Of a DNA stretch of 21,723 nt, positions 1-7,948 are shown one piece after another (the stretch's first letter is position 1; each line of letters begins with the position of its first letter). Location of the stretch: positions 1-21,723 of the forward strand of contig SXIE01000088.1 of NCBI GenBank assembly GCA_005772945.1. The letters run 5' to 3'. This stretch comes from Pseudomonadota bacterium (GTDB lineage: Bacteria; Myxococcota; UBA9042; PHBI01). The position numbers and the translations under genes are program-made. The notes below the pieces were generated by a model, which saw only the letters and a program-made list of their open reading frames with translations, had not been told where the DNA came from and did not search any database.

Positions 1-1
1 G

Positions 2-1141
2 CTCGGCGACCACGCGCACGCCGAGCCGCTCGACCAGGCCCTCGCGAGCGGCACCGCGGGCGACCTCCAGCGCGGCGCGCTGTGGCGACTCGGCTTTGCG
101 GCCGCCGGCGCCCGCGGCCCGGCCGATCCGGCGCGCGCCGAGAAATACCTGCGCACGCTCGAAGAGCGCTACGGCGGCGAGACCGATCGCTACGGCCTCG
201 TCTGGTTCGAGCGCGCCCGCTATTGGCGCGCCAGCGCGGCCTATTCGGCCGGCGACCTCGCGACCGCCCGCACGCTCTGGCGCGGGCTCATCGGGCGCTT
301 CCCGGCCGGCTGGTACGCCCTCCTGGCGCGCGACCACGTCGGCGCGCTCGCGGACCACGACGCGCGCGAGATCTGGTCCGTGTCCCGCGACGACACGATG
401 GCCACCGCGCTCGCGCTCTACCGCCTCGGCGCCGAAGCCGACGCCCTCCGCGCGTTCCAGGCGCTGCTCGACGCGCGCGTGCTACCCGGCAACGGGCGCA
501 AGCTCCTGGCCGATCTCCTCGAGGTCGCCGGCGAGAGCACACGAGCGGCGCGCGTACTGCGCTTCGCCGCCGTCCCCGCGACCATGCCGGGCGACGACAG
601 CGAGGCCGCCGCGGTCTACGCCGGGCTCTACCCGATTCTCCACACGGAGGCTCTCGGCGCCGCCGCCCACGACCACCAGGTCCCGCAAGCCCTCCTCGCC
701 GGCGTCATCAGCGCCGAGACCGGCTTCAACGCCCGCAGCCACAGCGCCCCAGGGGCGATGGGCCTGGCGCAGCTCATGCCCGGCACCGGCAAGACCATCG
801 GCAAGCGCCTCTTCGGCCCGGGCTTCCGCACGGCGCAGCTCTGGGATCCCGCCACGAACCTCGCCATCGCGGCGACCTACCTGAAGGGTCTACTCGACCG
901 CTTCGAGAACCACCCGGCCATTGCCGTCGCCGCCTACAATGCGGGTCCGGCGCCCGTCCAGGCCTGGCTCGCCGCGCGCGGCCACCTCGAGCTCGACGCG
1001 TTCGTCGAGACGATCCCCTTCGAGCAGGCGCGCCGCTACGTCATGCGCGTCTTCTCGGACGCCGAGATCTATCGCCGCCTCTACCAGCTCGATCCCCACC
1101 CGATCGCGCTCCCGCGGAGCGTCACGCGCCTCTCGCCATGA
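2..1141 (+). CDS. Soluble lytic murein transglycosylase, C-terminal part (5' end outside window)
   Basis: The enzyme cleaves the MurNAc-GlcNAc bond of peptidoglycan in the periplasm, forming 1,6-anhydromuramic acid. The frame is open from the left edge, so the start and any signal peptide are missing; 379 residues remain. Residues 1-200 are Ala/Arg-rich and helical, like the superhelical U/L domains of Slt70, with the linker-type motif FPAGWYALLAR near residue 100. The SLT catalytic domain follows: the catalytic Glu is residue 239 (codon 716-718) in ISAETGFNARS, then GAMGLAQLMPGTG, the AYNAGP motif, and a C-terminal ETIPFEQARRYVMRV matching the family's E-x-IPF-x-E-x-R-x-YV signature. The stop overlaps the next ATG by ATGA (1138-1141), so translation is probably coupled to the receiver gene. 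The family call is firm; the exact subfamily (Slt70 or another) cannot be fixed without the N-terminus. Confidence 0.9.
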   Translation, partial: LGDHAHAEPLDQALASGTAGDLQRGALWRLGFAAAGARGPADPARAEKYLRTLEERYGGETDRYGLVWFERARYWRASAAYSAGDLATARTLWRGLIGRFPAGWYALLARDHVGALADHDAREIWSVSRDDTMATALALYRLGAEADALRAFQALLDARVLPGNGRKLLADLLEVAGESTRAARVLRFAAVPATMPGDDSEAAAVYAGLYPILHTEALGAAAHDHQVPQALLAGVISAETGFNARSHSAPGAMGLAQLMPGTGKTIGKRLFGPGFRTAQLWDPATNLAIAATYLKGLLDRFENHPAIAVAAYNAGPAPVQAWLAARGHLELDAFVETIPFEQARRYVMRVFSDAEIYRRLYQLDPHPIALPRSVTRLSP

Positions 1142-1515
1142 CGCCCGCCGATACAGCGCACCCGCACCCCCTCATCCTCATCTTCGATGACGACCTCGTC
1201 CATCATCCCGACTTCCTGGGTGGGCTGCCCGCGCGCTTCGTGTACCTCCCCGACGCCGACCAGGCCGAGGACGACGTGGCCGCGCACGACCCCGATCTGG
1301 TCTTCATGGACTTCGCGATGGGCGCCCTGCGCAACGGCGTCGAGGCCGTGCGCGCGCTCCGTCTCCGCTGGCCCGCCTTGGCCATCGTCGGCATCAGCTC
1401 GGACGCGCGCATGAACCGGCTCATGCTCGAGGCGGGCGCGACGGTGGCGGTCGTCAAGATGGCGCTTCCTGAAGAATTCCGTATCGTTGTGCAGTACGCG
1501 AGGCGCGCCCCATGA
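1138..1515 (+). CDS. Stand-alone response-regulator receiver (REC) domain protein
   Basis: A 125-residue protein consisting of little more than one CheY-like receiver domain. Such domains are phosphorylated on an Asp by a histidine kinase and signal by protein contact. Visible features are the acidic pocket D17-D19 after strand 1 (LILIFDDD), the probable phospho-acceptor D58 after strand 3 (LVFMDF), S87 at the switch Thr/Ser position (IVGISSDA), and K107 (VAVVKMA) as the conserved Lys. There is no output domain and no kinase in the window. The start was chosen because ATG 1138 overlaps the upstream stop by ATGA and the receiver fold begins 11 residues later; a much longer in-frame extension upstream is a shadow of the transglycosylase. 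It overlaps the arginine deiminase start (1512) by ATGA as well. Family assignment is by motif and is good; the partner is unknown. Confidence 0.82.
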   Translation: MTPADTAHPHPLILIFDDDLVHHPDFLGGLPARFVYLPDADQAEDDVAAHDPDLVFMDFAMGALRNGVEAVRALRLRWPALAIVGISSDARMNRLMLEAGATVAVVKMALPEEFRIVVQYARRAP

Positions 1516-2804
1516 ACGACGTCGGTGTTCGCAGCGAAACCAGCCCGCTCGAGCTCATCGTCACGAGCCCCCCAGGTGGCGAGTTCGATCTCATGCTGCC
1601 CGAGAACCTGGAGCGGCAGCGGACAGCGCCCGACGGCAGCGCGTTCCCGAGCCCTGATTACCTGCTCTTCGACGACCTCGTCTTGCTCTCGGCGCTCCAG
1701 CGCGAGCACCGCACGCTGGTCGATGTCATCCAAGCCGTCACGGGCGAGGAGGGGCACCTCACGTGGCGCCAGCTCCTCATCGAGACGCTCGGACTCGCCG
1801 ACGCACGCCGCGAGGCCATCGCCGAGACGCTCCACCTCGAGGTCAGCATCTACAAGCAGGGCGCGGTCAACCTGGCCGCGAGCCGCACCTCGCTCGAGCG
1901 TCTCGACGCGCCGCGCCTCGCCTGGGCCTTCGTGTCGGGCCGCGACCCGTTCGACAAGCGCCCGATCTTCACCTGGCCGATCCCCAACGCCCTCTTCGCG
2001 CGCGATCTCGCCGCGGTCGCTGGGAAATCGCTGATCTCGACCTACGCGGCCGAGCCGGCGCGCGTGCGCGAGATGGTGCTGACGCGCATCATCCTCAAGC
2101 ACCACCGCCGCTTCCGCGACATCGATCGCATCGACGTCGGCGACGAGGGACGCTTTGTCCCGGGCGTGACGCTCGAAGGCGGCGACATCCAGGTCCTCGA
2201 TCCGCGCGTGGCCGTCGTGGGGATCGGGATCCGCACGAGCCGCCAGGCCGTCGAGCGCCTCGCCAAGGAGCTCCTCACGCGCGACTTCGAGGTGGTCTTC
2301 GGGGTCGAACTGCCACGCAACCGCGGCGCCATGCACCTCGACACGCTCATGACGCGCATCGACGACGACCACGCGCTGGTCTACCCGCCGCTCGTCACCG
2401 CCCCGGAGTCGGTCGGCGCGCGCGTCACGCGCTTCACCTCGCGCGGCACCAAAGACGCGGGCCCGAGCCTACTCCAAGCCCTGGCCGAGGTCGGCGTCGT
2501 CCTGAGCCCCGTCTTCTGCGGCGGCCACGACCCCATCACCCAAGCGCGCGAGCAGTGGTCCGACGGCGCCAACGCCTTCGCGCTCGCGCCTGGAGTCATC
2601 GTGCTCTACGCACGCAACACCGCGACGCTGCGCGAGCTCAACCGCGCCGGCTACGAGGTCGTGACGCCCGAGATGTTCATCGCGAACGCGCTCTATTACA
2701 TCGGCGCCCGCCGACGCATCGTCGTCGCCCTGCCGGGCCACGAGCTCGTGCGCGGGCGCGGCGGGCCACGCTGCCTGACCCTGCCGCTTCGGCGGGCGAC
2801 GTGA
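1512..2804 (+). CDS. arcA: Arginine deiminase
   Basis: The enzyme hydrolyses L-arginine to L-citrulline and ammonia, the first step of the arginine dihydrolase pathway, in the cytoplasm. The 430-residue length fits the family (about 410-420). The guanidino-modifying fold residues are all present: D165 in LFARD, E222 and D225 in EGGDI, H275 and D277 in MHLDT, and nucleophile C421 in GRGGPRC. Further family signatures are CGGHD at 336-340 and REQWSDGANAF at 346-356. It is therefore predicted to be active. No ornithine carbamoyltransferase (arcB), carbamate kinase (arcC) or arginine/ornithine antiporter (arcD) is in the window, so it may serve nitrogen release, acid tolerance or signalling rather than the full ATP-yielding pathway; that is inference. 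It starts inside the stop of the receiver gene (ATGA), implying coupled expression. Confidence 0.93.
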   Translation: MNDVGVRSETSPLELIVTSPPGGEFDLMLPENLERQRTAPDGSAFPSPDYLLFDDLVLLSALQREHRTLVDVIQAVTGEEGHLTWRQLLIETLGLADARREAIAETLHLEVSIYKQGAVNLAASRTSLERLDAPRLAWAFVSGRDPFDKRPIFTWPIPNALFARDLAAVAGKSLISTYAAEPARVREMVLTRIILKHHRRFRDIDRIDVGDEGRFVPGVTLEGGDIQVLDPRVAVVGIGIRTSRQAVERLAKELLTRDFEVVFGVELPRNRGAMHLDTLMTRIDDDHALVYPPLVTAPESVGARVTRFTSRGTKDAGPSLLQALAEVGVVLSPVFCGGHDPITQAREQWSDGANAFALAPGVIVLYARNTATLRELNRAGYEVVTPEMFIANALYYIGARRRIVVALPGHELVRGRGGPRCLTLPLRRAT

Positions 2805-4054
2805 GGCGGGCCATCATGCCGTCGCTCCCTCTGTTCCTGGCGGCCCTGGCCTGCGCGAGCTGCGCGAGCACCGCGCCTCCCGCGCCCGAGCCGACGACCA
2901 CGCCCGAGCCGACCACCACGCCCCTCGAGCCGACGCCCGCAACGCCGGAACCACCCCCGTTGCCGCGCGAAGCTCCCGTCCCGATCGCGCCCGGCCCCTG
3001 GTTCCTACTCGATCGCACGCACGCCGTGGTCGCTGACGGCGTCCAAGAGGCGTGGTTCGACCACGCCGACTTCGGCCGCGCCGACGCACGCGGCATGGGT
3101 CCGGGGATCTGGCTCCCGGCCAAGCTCGACGCACTCCCCGAGCCCGCCCGCCGCCTGCTCGACACCCCGCTCGTCCTCCTCACGGAGCATGCGGACGTTC
3201 GCTGCCCGGCCACCGTCAAAGCGCTGTGGGTCGCCTCCGTCCCAGCCTTCGATCCGCGCGAACCCAGCCTCTTCTTCGAAGCCCTGCACGGCGCGAACGA
3301 CAACGGTCGCGACTCCACACCCGCCGAACGCGCCGCGGCCGCCTGGAAGCTGGGCCACCGCATGCTGGTCGCCGAGCTCGGTGCGACCGACGACACCGTC
3401 TGTCCCGGGCCGCGCATCGCCGCCAAGGCCGACGCGGCTCCCGCCCAGCTCCGATCGGCGCGCGCATCACCCGCCGTCGCCAAGAAGTCACTCCAGGCCT
3501 TGCGCGCGACCAGCTTCTGGGAGGTCCAACAGGAGGCGTACCTGAAGTCGCTCGTCGTCGCGCGCGTCCGCTACCACGAGCAACGCGAAGACGAGCGCAA
3601 GCGCCAGATCGCCGACGGCACGCGCCCGAGCGCCGTGGATCTCCGCTGGATCACCGATCCCTCCCGCGGCGCACCCAAGACCTGGGACACGCCCGCGAAG
3701 GGCGGTGAGCGCCCGACGGTCGAGACGCTGAGCGACCCGGACGGCACCCTGCGCCACGTCCTCGTCAAGGCCGGCAACAGCCTCTCGTGCGCCGCGCCGG
3801 CCGCCTGGGCGGTGTTCGATCCGGACTTCACGCTCGTCGACTTCGGCCTCGCACCGCGCAGCTTCCTCTTTGTCGACTGGGACGGCGACGCCTCCATCGA
3901 CCTCGTCGAGGCGGGCCATCAGTGGGGTCGCGCGCGTGCGCTCGCGCTGCCCGGGCACCCGATCTTGGCCGCCGTCGAAGTGCAACCCGAGCGTCTGTCG
4001 TGCTCCTTCGAGCAGATCGGTCCCCTCCCGGCCGAGCCCCCGACGCCCCCCTGA
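2801..4054 (+). CDS. Putative lipoprotein with Pro/Thr-rich linker, function unknown
   Basis: I do not recognise a family. Starting at GTG 2801 the product has 417 residues and begins MRRAIMPSLPLFLAALACAS, a basic n-region and hydrophobic core followed by candidate lipidation Cys residues. A Pro/Thr/Glu linker comes next (about residues 25-60, with an 18-bp duplication in the DNA), then an Ala-rich region and a C-terminal part with FVDWDGDASIDLVEAGHQW near residues 365-385, which resembles an FG-GAP or calcium-binding loop. Scattered Cys residues suggest an oxidising compartment. Start choice is uncertain: GTG 2801 overlaps the arcA stop (GTGA) and gives the basic n-region, whereas ATG 2816 has a better Shine-Dalgarno (GTGAGG, 2801-2806) but no charged n-region. 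It is the last gene of the transglycosylase-REC-arcA chain. Confidence 0.75.
   Translation: MRRAIMPSLPLFLAALACASCASTAPPAPEPTTTPEPTTTPLEPTPATPEPPPLPREAPVPIAPGPWFLLDRTHAVVADGVQEAWFDHADFGRADARGMGPGIWLPAKLDALPEPARRLLDTPLVLLTEHADVRCPATVKALWVASVPAFDPREPSLFFEALHGANDNGRDSTPAERAAAAWKLGHRMLVAELGATDDTVCPGPRIAAKADAAPAQLRSARASPAVAKKSLQALRATSFWEVQQEAYLKSLVVARVRYHEQREDERKRQIADGTRPSAVDLRWITDPSRGAPKTWDTPAKGGERPTVETLSDPDGTLRHVLVKAGNSLSCAAPAAWAVFDPDFTLVDFGLAPRSFLFVDWDGDASIDLVEAGHQWGRARALALPGHPILAAVEVQPERLSCSFEQIGPLPAEPPTPP
2885..2920 (+). repeat. Two tandem 18-bp units coding for PEPTTT
   Basis: Units at 2885-2902 and 2903-2920 differ at one base and encode PEPTTT twice, with a degenerate third copy following. 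They lie in the flexible linker just after the signal sequence of the lipoprotein at 2801 and probably only set linker length. Confidence 0.8.
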
Positions 4055-4674
4055 ATCGCTGCGCGCGTTGCGCCGAGCGGCACGCGCTGGGCCTTGCTCG
4101 GCACCTCACCGAAGCTCCATCCGGGCCGCTACCCGGAGTGGTTCGGCCCTTGTCGGCACCCGCAGGTACAGGATACGGGCCGGGCCGCGGAGCGCCCGCT
4201 CCCTTTGGCGGCGCCGGTGTCGCGCGCGTCGGCGCGTGCGGGGGCGGTGCTGGCGCGGTCGACGGCGCGCCGGGCCTCATCTGCACCGCGGCCCCGGCTG
4301 GGGCGAGCGCGGCCGCGCCCTGGGCGTAGTCCAGCCCTCGAAGCGCGCGCTTGAGTTGCACCGTCGTCGTCACGGCGGTGGCACGGTCCGACGTCGACGG
4401 GTGGGTGGAGTGAGTCGAGGTGGTCCTCGGGGCCTTGACGGAAGCCGAATTGCGCTCCTGCACGACGGGTCTCCAGGGTCGAGGGCACGCACGGGCGCCC
4501 CGGGGTCACGGCGAACCGGCGCACCGGCGCCAGAGAGACGGGCAGGGCGGCGCGAATTGAATCACACCCGATCGGCACGGCGCCTCGACTCCTACGGGCT
4601 GCTCCTCGCGTTTCGACCGACTTGCGGTACGGTGAACGCCGATCCCAATTCGCCCAACCTGCGGAGCTCGGCCC
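4055..4674. other. Gene-poor stretch between two lipoprotein genes
   Basis: This 620-bp stretch has no confidently intact gene. Its middle (about 4150-4463) holds a minus-strand gene start and N-terminal coding segment, described separately. Positions 4123-4149 can form a hairpin with a GGGCCG/CGGCCC stem and 15-nt loop, without a T-tract, so it is not a convincing terminator. Positions 4464-4674 form the region between that minus-strand start and the plus-strand gene at 4675 and should hold both promoters, but I could not identify -35/-10 elements with confidence. Reading frames on the plus strand here look like antisense shadows. Confidence 0.5.
4150..4463 (-). pseudogene. N-terminal fragment resembling contractile-injection-system-associated proteins
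   Basis: On the minus strand a GTG at 4463 is preceded by a good Shine-Dalgarno (GGAG, 8-9 nt upstream). It opens a frame encoding MQERNSASVKAP, a Ser/Thr-rich segment, then VQLKRALRGLDYAQGAAAL and AAVQMRPG, followed by a Pro/Ala-rich linker. From memory, the pattern of an L-x-GMDYA-x-G-like segment followed by VQM is common in N-terminal regions of DUF4157 and other cargo proteins linked to extracellular contractile injection systems in Myxococcota. After about position 4150 the frame stays open to 3828 but becomes Arg/Ala-rich and runs antisense through the upstream lipoprotein gene, so it looks like a shadow. I read this as the 5' remnant of a larger gene that lost its body. It could instead be a short secreted or cargo-type protein. 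Confidence 0.45.
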
Positions 4675-5586
4675 ATGCCCTATTCGACCCTCACGGCCTG
4701 TTTCGCCGCGATCCTCCCCATCACAGCCTGCAGCGCCGGAGGAGGCGCCGACAGCGCGCCGGCCGACGCCCCCGCCGCAGTCGACGACGCCGCGGCAACG
4801 CTCGACGCGACCGCCACCGACCCCGCGCCTTCTGACGGGCAGGTCGCCGAGACCCCGCAAACCGCCAATCCCGGCGTCGTGTCGACGGCCGGCATCGCCG
4901 CATGGGAAGCGCTCCCCACGGCATCCCAGGACCGCCTCCGCACGCTCCCAATCCTCTACCTCCACCAGTCGGTCGGACAGGATCTGGAAGACGGCTGCGA
5001 GGCCAACGGCTTCCGCTTCGAGTACTTCGGACCAAACCAGTCCACCCTCGCCGCGGGTCTCAACGGCGGCATCTTCAACGACGTCGGCAACGTCCCCAAC
5101 GGCGAGCCCTTCGCAAAGATGGCGCTCATCCGGCAGGTCTTCGCCGCCGTCCGCGACCGCGTGCGCGTCTTCTCATTCAGCTTTGGTTACGCGGATATCC
5201 GAGACTCGGACCTGGCCGCCGTCGAAGCCGAATACCAAACCCTGGTCGGCGAGATCGAGGCCGCCGGCGTGCGCTTCGTTCACGTCACGCCGCCGCTCGT
5301 CTTCAGCGTCGACGAGAACCCACCGAAGATGGCGATGCGGACCTGGATGCTCGCGACGTTTCCGGAGGACGTCATCTTCGACCTCCAGGACCTCGAGAGC
5401 CTCGACGGCGGCCAGCGTTGCGAGATCGGCGGCGTCTGGCACATCTGCCAGGCCCATCGCTCGACCGTTGCATGTCCGAGCAAGGGTCAGGGCATCGACG
5501 GCGACGGCGCCGGCCACCTCTGCGAAACGAAGGCTCGCGAGTTCGCCAAGGCGCTTCTCTTCGCCTACGACCAAGCGTCCCGCTGA
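4675..5586 (+). CDS. Lipoprotein with SGNH/GDSL-type hydrolase domain
   Basis: A 303-residue protein with a short signal peptide and lipobox ITAC (lipidated C19), then an Ala/Asp/Thr linker to about residue 70 and a globular domain. The domain shows LYLHQSVG with candidate nucleophile S99, then FSFGYADIRD near 158-167, EYQTLV near 186-191, RFVHVTPPL at 200-208, and GAGHLC with H281, five to seven residues after D274/D276, matching the Asp-His end of SGNH hydrolases. The H-x-SVG entry and the FVHVTPPL strand resemble a bacterial SGNH branch often seen in secreted proteins of Myxococcota and Planctomycetes (recollection). Substrate unknown; a carbohydrate or lipid ester is likely. The ATG has GGAG 9 nt upstream. 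It converges with the feo operon, leaving 41 bp between stops. Confidence 0.78.
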   Translation: MPYSTLTACFAAILPITACSAGGGADSAPADAPAAVDDAAATLDATATDPAPSDGQVAETPQTANPGVVSTAGIAAWEALPTASQDRLRTLPILYLHQSVGQDLEDGCEANGFRFEYFGPNQSTLAAGLNGGIFNDVGNVPNGEPFAKMALIRQVFAAVRDRVRVFSFSFGYADIRDSDLAAVEAEYQTLVGEIEAAGVRFVHVTPPLVFSVDENPPKMAMRTWMLATFPEDVIFDLQDLESLDGGQRCEIGGVWHICQAHRSTVACPSKGQGIDGDGAGHLCETKAREFAKALLFAYDQASR

Positions 5587-5627
5587 CCCACGCGCGATTG
5601 CCGCAAAGCGGCTGCCCTCGAAGCCCG

Positions 5628-5852
5628 TCAGCGCGCGCGTGGTCGCCCGATCCGCATCCGGTCCAGCCTGACTACCGTGGGCGTCGGCGTCGCCGCCTCC
5701 GCCGCACCCGCCTCCGCACCCTCGCGCGCCCCGCATTTCTGACACGGCGCCGCATGCGCGCGCAGCCGCCTGGCAAGCACCCGCGCGCCCCAGATCCCGG
5801 CCACCGCCAAGGTCAGCGCCACCGGATCCTGCCAGGTCAGATCCCAGCTCAT
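5628..5852 (-). CDS. Small FeoB-associated Cys-containing membrane protein
   Basis: A 74-residue product starting at ATG 5852, which overlaps the feoB stop by ATGA; a longer in-frame start inside feoB is unlikely. It has one transmembrane helix (about residues 11-25, VALTLAVAGIWGARVL), then a basic stretch (ARRLRAH) and a CQKC pair at about 35-38, then an Ala/Thr/Pro tail with basic residues. One helix, a basic stretch and a short Cys motif directly after feoB is the layout of the FeoB-associated Cys-rich membrane protein family. Its role is not settled: it may bind or hand on Fe(II), or stabilise FeoB. It is the third gene of feoA-feoB and is most likely cotranscribed. Confidence 0.75.
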   Translation of the reverse strand: MSWDLTWQDPVALTLAVAGIWGARVLARRLRAHAAPCQKCGAREGAEAGAAEAATPTPTVVRLDRMRIGRPRAR

Positions 5853-7948
5853 GCCGCGCCTCCGAACCCCAGCGCCGACCCGATCTGATAGACCAACACC
5901 GCGAAGATCCACGCCAGCCCCGTCATGTACCCAAACACAAACGCCGGCCATCTCCAGCTGCGCGTCTCGCGCCTAATCGTCCCGAGCGTCGCCGCGCACT
6001 GACTGCAAAGCGCGAAGAACACCATCACCGAGAGCGCGACCAGCGGCGACCACGCTGGGCTCCCGTCCTCGTTTTTGGCGGCCCGCAGCTTGCCCCGCAG
6101 CCCCTCGTTGCGCGACTCGGGCGCGTCATCGAGGCTGAACGATCCCGGATCCACATCGCCGAGACTGTGCAGGATCCCGAGCGTCGGAATGATCAGCTCC
6201 CGCGCCGGAAACGCCGCGAGCACCCCGACGGTCGTCCGCCAATCCATCCCCGCCGGCGCGAACACCGGCGCGACGAACTTGCCCATCGTCGCCAGCGCGC
6301 TCTGCTCGAGGTAGGCCGCCCGCTCGGCCGCGCTCACCTCGGCCAGGCGCTGGCTCAGCTCGGGCGAGTCGGGCGCCTGGGCCAGCGCGGCCGCGATCGG
6401 CGCGCGCTCCGCCTCGAAGGCCAGGTGGATCGACTCGGGCCGCGGGTAATACGAGAGCACCCAGATCACGATCGACGTCGTCACGATGATCGTCCCGGCC
6501 GTCACCATGAACTGACGTGTGGCCGACCAGACCTGATGGAAGACGACGCGCCCCGACGGGCGCTGGTACGCCGGCAGCTCCATCATGAGCACCGAGTACG
6601 TCCCGCGCAGCTTCGTCTTGCGCAGGATCCACGCGACCAAGGTCGCGATGACCACCCCCAACGCGTACATGGCGAAGAGGACCAAGCCCGCGTAACCGCT
6701 CGGGAAAAACGCACCAATCAGCACCACATAGACCGGCAGCCGCGCCGAGCAGCTCATGAGCGGCAGAATCGCGATCGTCGCGAGCCGCTCGCGCTCATTC
6801 TCGATCGTACGGGTCGCCAAAATCCCCGGCACGGCGCACGCGAACGAGGACACGATCGGCACGAAGCTCCGACCCGAGAGCCCGACTTTGGACAGGATCC
6901 GATCGAGCAAGAAGGCCGCGCGCGCCATGTACCCCGAGGCCTCGAGCAACGACACGAAGCACATGAGGAAGATGATCTGCGGCAGGAAGATCAGCGTCGA
7001 GCCGAGGCCATTGACGAGCCCGTCGATGAGAAAACTGCGCAAGGCGCCCGGCGCAATGAGGTCCCCGAGCGCATCCCCGAGCGCACCCTGCCCGGCCTCG
7101 ATCAGCCCCATCGCAGGCTCGGCGCCGACGAAGAGCAGCTCGAAGATCCCGACCAGGACGAGCGCGAGGATCGGCAGGCCGAACACCCGATGCAAGACCA
7201 CCGCGTCGATCCGATCCGTGCGATTGGCGCGCCGACGCTGGGCCGGATCCGCCGGTCGCTGGACAGCACGCGCAACCTGGATCGGATCGAAATCCGCGGG
7301 CAGCCCGGCCTCGGGGTCCGAGCCGGACCCACGCCGGGCCTTCGCGAGAGAATCCAGCGCGCGCCGCTCACCGTCACCACCGCCGCCCGCGACCACCAGC
7401 GCGTCACGCACCGCGCGCGCGCCGACCCCGGTGAGCGCGTTGACGGGCACGACGAGCAGCCCGATCCGCGCCGCGAGCTGCTCCACGTCCGTCTCGTCCG
7501 GCGCGATGTCCCGCTTCGTGAGCGCCACGACGATCGGGCGCCCGAGAACCGCGAGCCGCCGCACGAGCGCCAGCTCGACGGCCAACTTCGACGCATCGAC
7601 CACAGCGCAGATGACGTCCGCCCCATGCGTCCCGCGGTCGCCGCGCGCCTCGCCCGTGCTGCTCGTGAGCCACTTGAGCGCGACGTCCTCGTCGGGCGAG
7701 ATCGCCTCCAGCGACGTGATCCCCGGCAAGTCGACCACGCGCAAGGTCGTGTCGCCCACGCGTGTGCTCGCCTCCGAGCGCTCGACCGAGCTCCCCGGAA
7801 AGTTCACCGGGTGCTGCGCGCTTCCGGTGACGTGCATGAGCAGCGACGTCTTACCCGCGTTCTGCCGGCCCACCAGGGCCGCGACGACCGTCCGCTCCAG
7901 CTTGGGGGTGACCGCCGCCACCACCGCCACCGGCGCCTCGGAGCTCAT
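5849..7948 (-). CDS. feoB: Ferrous iron transporter FeoB
   Basis: Inner-membrane Fe(II) permease with an N-terminal G domain, 699 residues (family usually 700-800). The G1 motif is GRQNAGKTS at 27-35, a variant of GNPNxGKT. G3 is DLPG at 73-76. The G4 position reads TKRD at 144-147 instead of the usual N-x-x-D. A short Gly/Arg-rich helical linker follows, then RTDRIDAVVLHRVFGLPIL leading into the membrane part. Two Gate-type segments are visible: GRSFVPIVSSFACAVPGI with the Cys-containing core around residues 365-380, and AFPARELIIPTLGI in the C-terminal half. The C-terminus ends in hydrophobic helices. The start at ATG 7948 overlaps the feoA stop (ATGA) and the stop overlaps the small Cys protein (ATGA). 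Regulation is presumably by Fur through the site at 8239-8253. Confidence 0.97.
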   Translation of the reverse strand: MSSEAPVAVVAAVTPKLERTVVAALVGRQNAGKTSLLMHVTGSAQHPVNFPGSSVERSEASTRVGDTTLRVVDLPGITSLEAISPDEDVALKWLTSSTGEARGDRGTHGADVICAVVDASKLAVELALVRRLAVLGRPIVVALTKRDIAPDETDVEQLAARIGLLVVPVNALTGVGARAVRDALVVAGGGGDGERRALDSLAKARRGSGSDPEAGLPADFDPIQVARAVQRPADPAQRRRANRTDRIDAVVLHRVFGLPILALVLVGIFELLFVGAEPAMGLIEAGQGALGDALGDLIAPGALRSFLIDGLVNGLGSTLIFLPQIIFLMCFVSLLEASGYMARAAFLLDRILSKVGLSGRSFVPIVSSFACAVPGILATRTIENERERLATIAILPLMSCSARLPVYVVLIGAFFPSGYAGLVLFAMYALGVVIATLVAWILRKTKLRGTYSVLMMELPAYQRPSGRVVFHQVWSATRQFMVTAGTIIVTTSIVIWVLSYYPRPESIHLAFEAERAPIAAALAQAPDSPELSQRLAEVSAAERAAYLEQSALATMGKFVAPVFAPAGMDWRTTVGVLAAFPARELIIPTLGILHSLGDVDPGSFSLDDAPESRNEGLRGKLRAAKNEDGSPAWSPLVALSVMVFFALCSQCAATLGTIRRETRSWRWPAFVFGYMTGLAWIFAVLVYQIGSALGFGGAA

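Noticed and set aside
1203..2372. 389-codon minus-strand frame across the receiver and arginine deiminase genes
   Set aside because: Antisense to arcA, which has all catalytic residues; no recognisable motif.
4123..4149. GGGCCG/CGGCCC hairpin downstream of the lipoprotein at 2801
   Set aside because: Fifteen-nt loop, no T-tract, 69 bp past the stop; such stems arise easily in GC-rich DNA.
4094..4354. 86-codon plus-strand frame in the gene-poor stretch
   Set aside because: No Shine-Dalgarno and no motif; opposite the minus-strand segment that has a better start and recognisable sequence.
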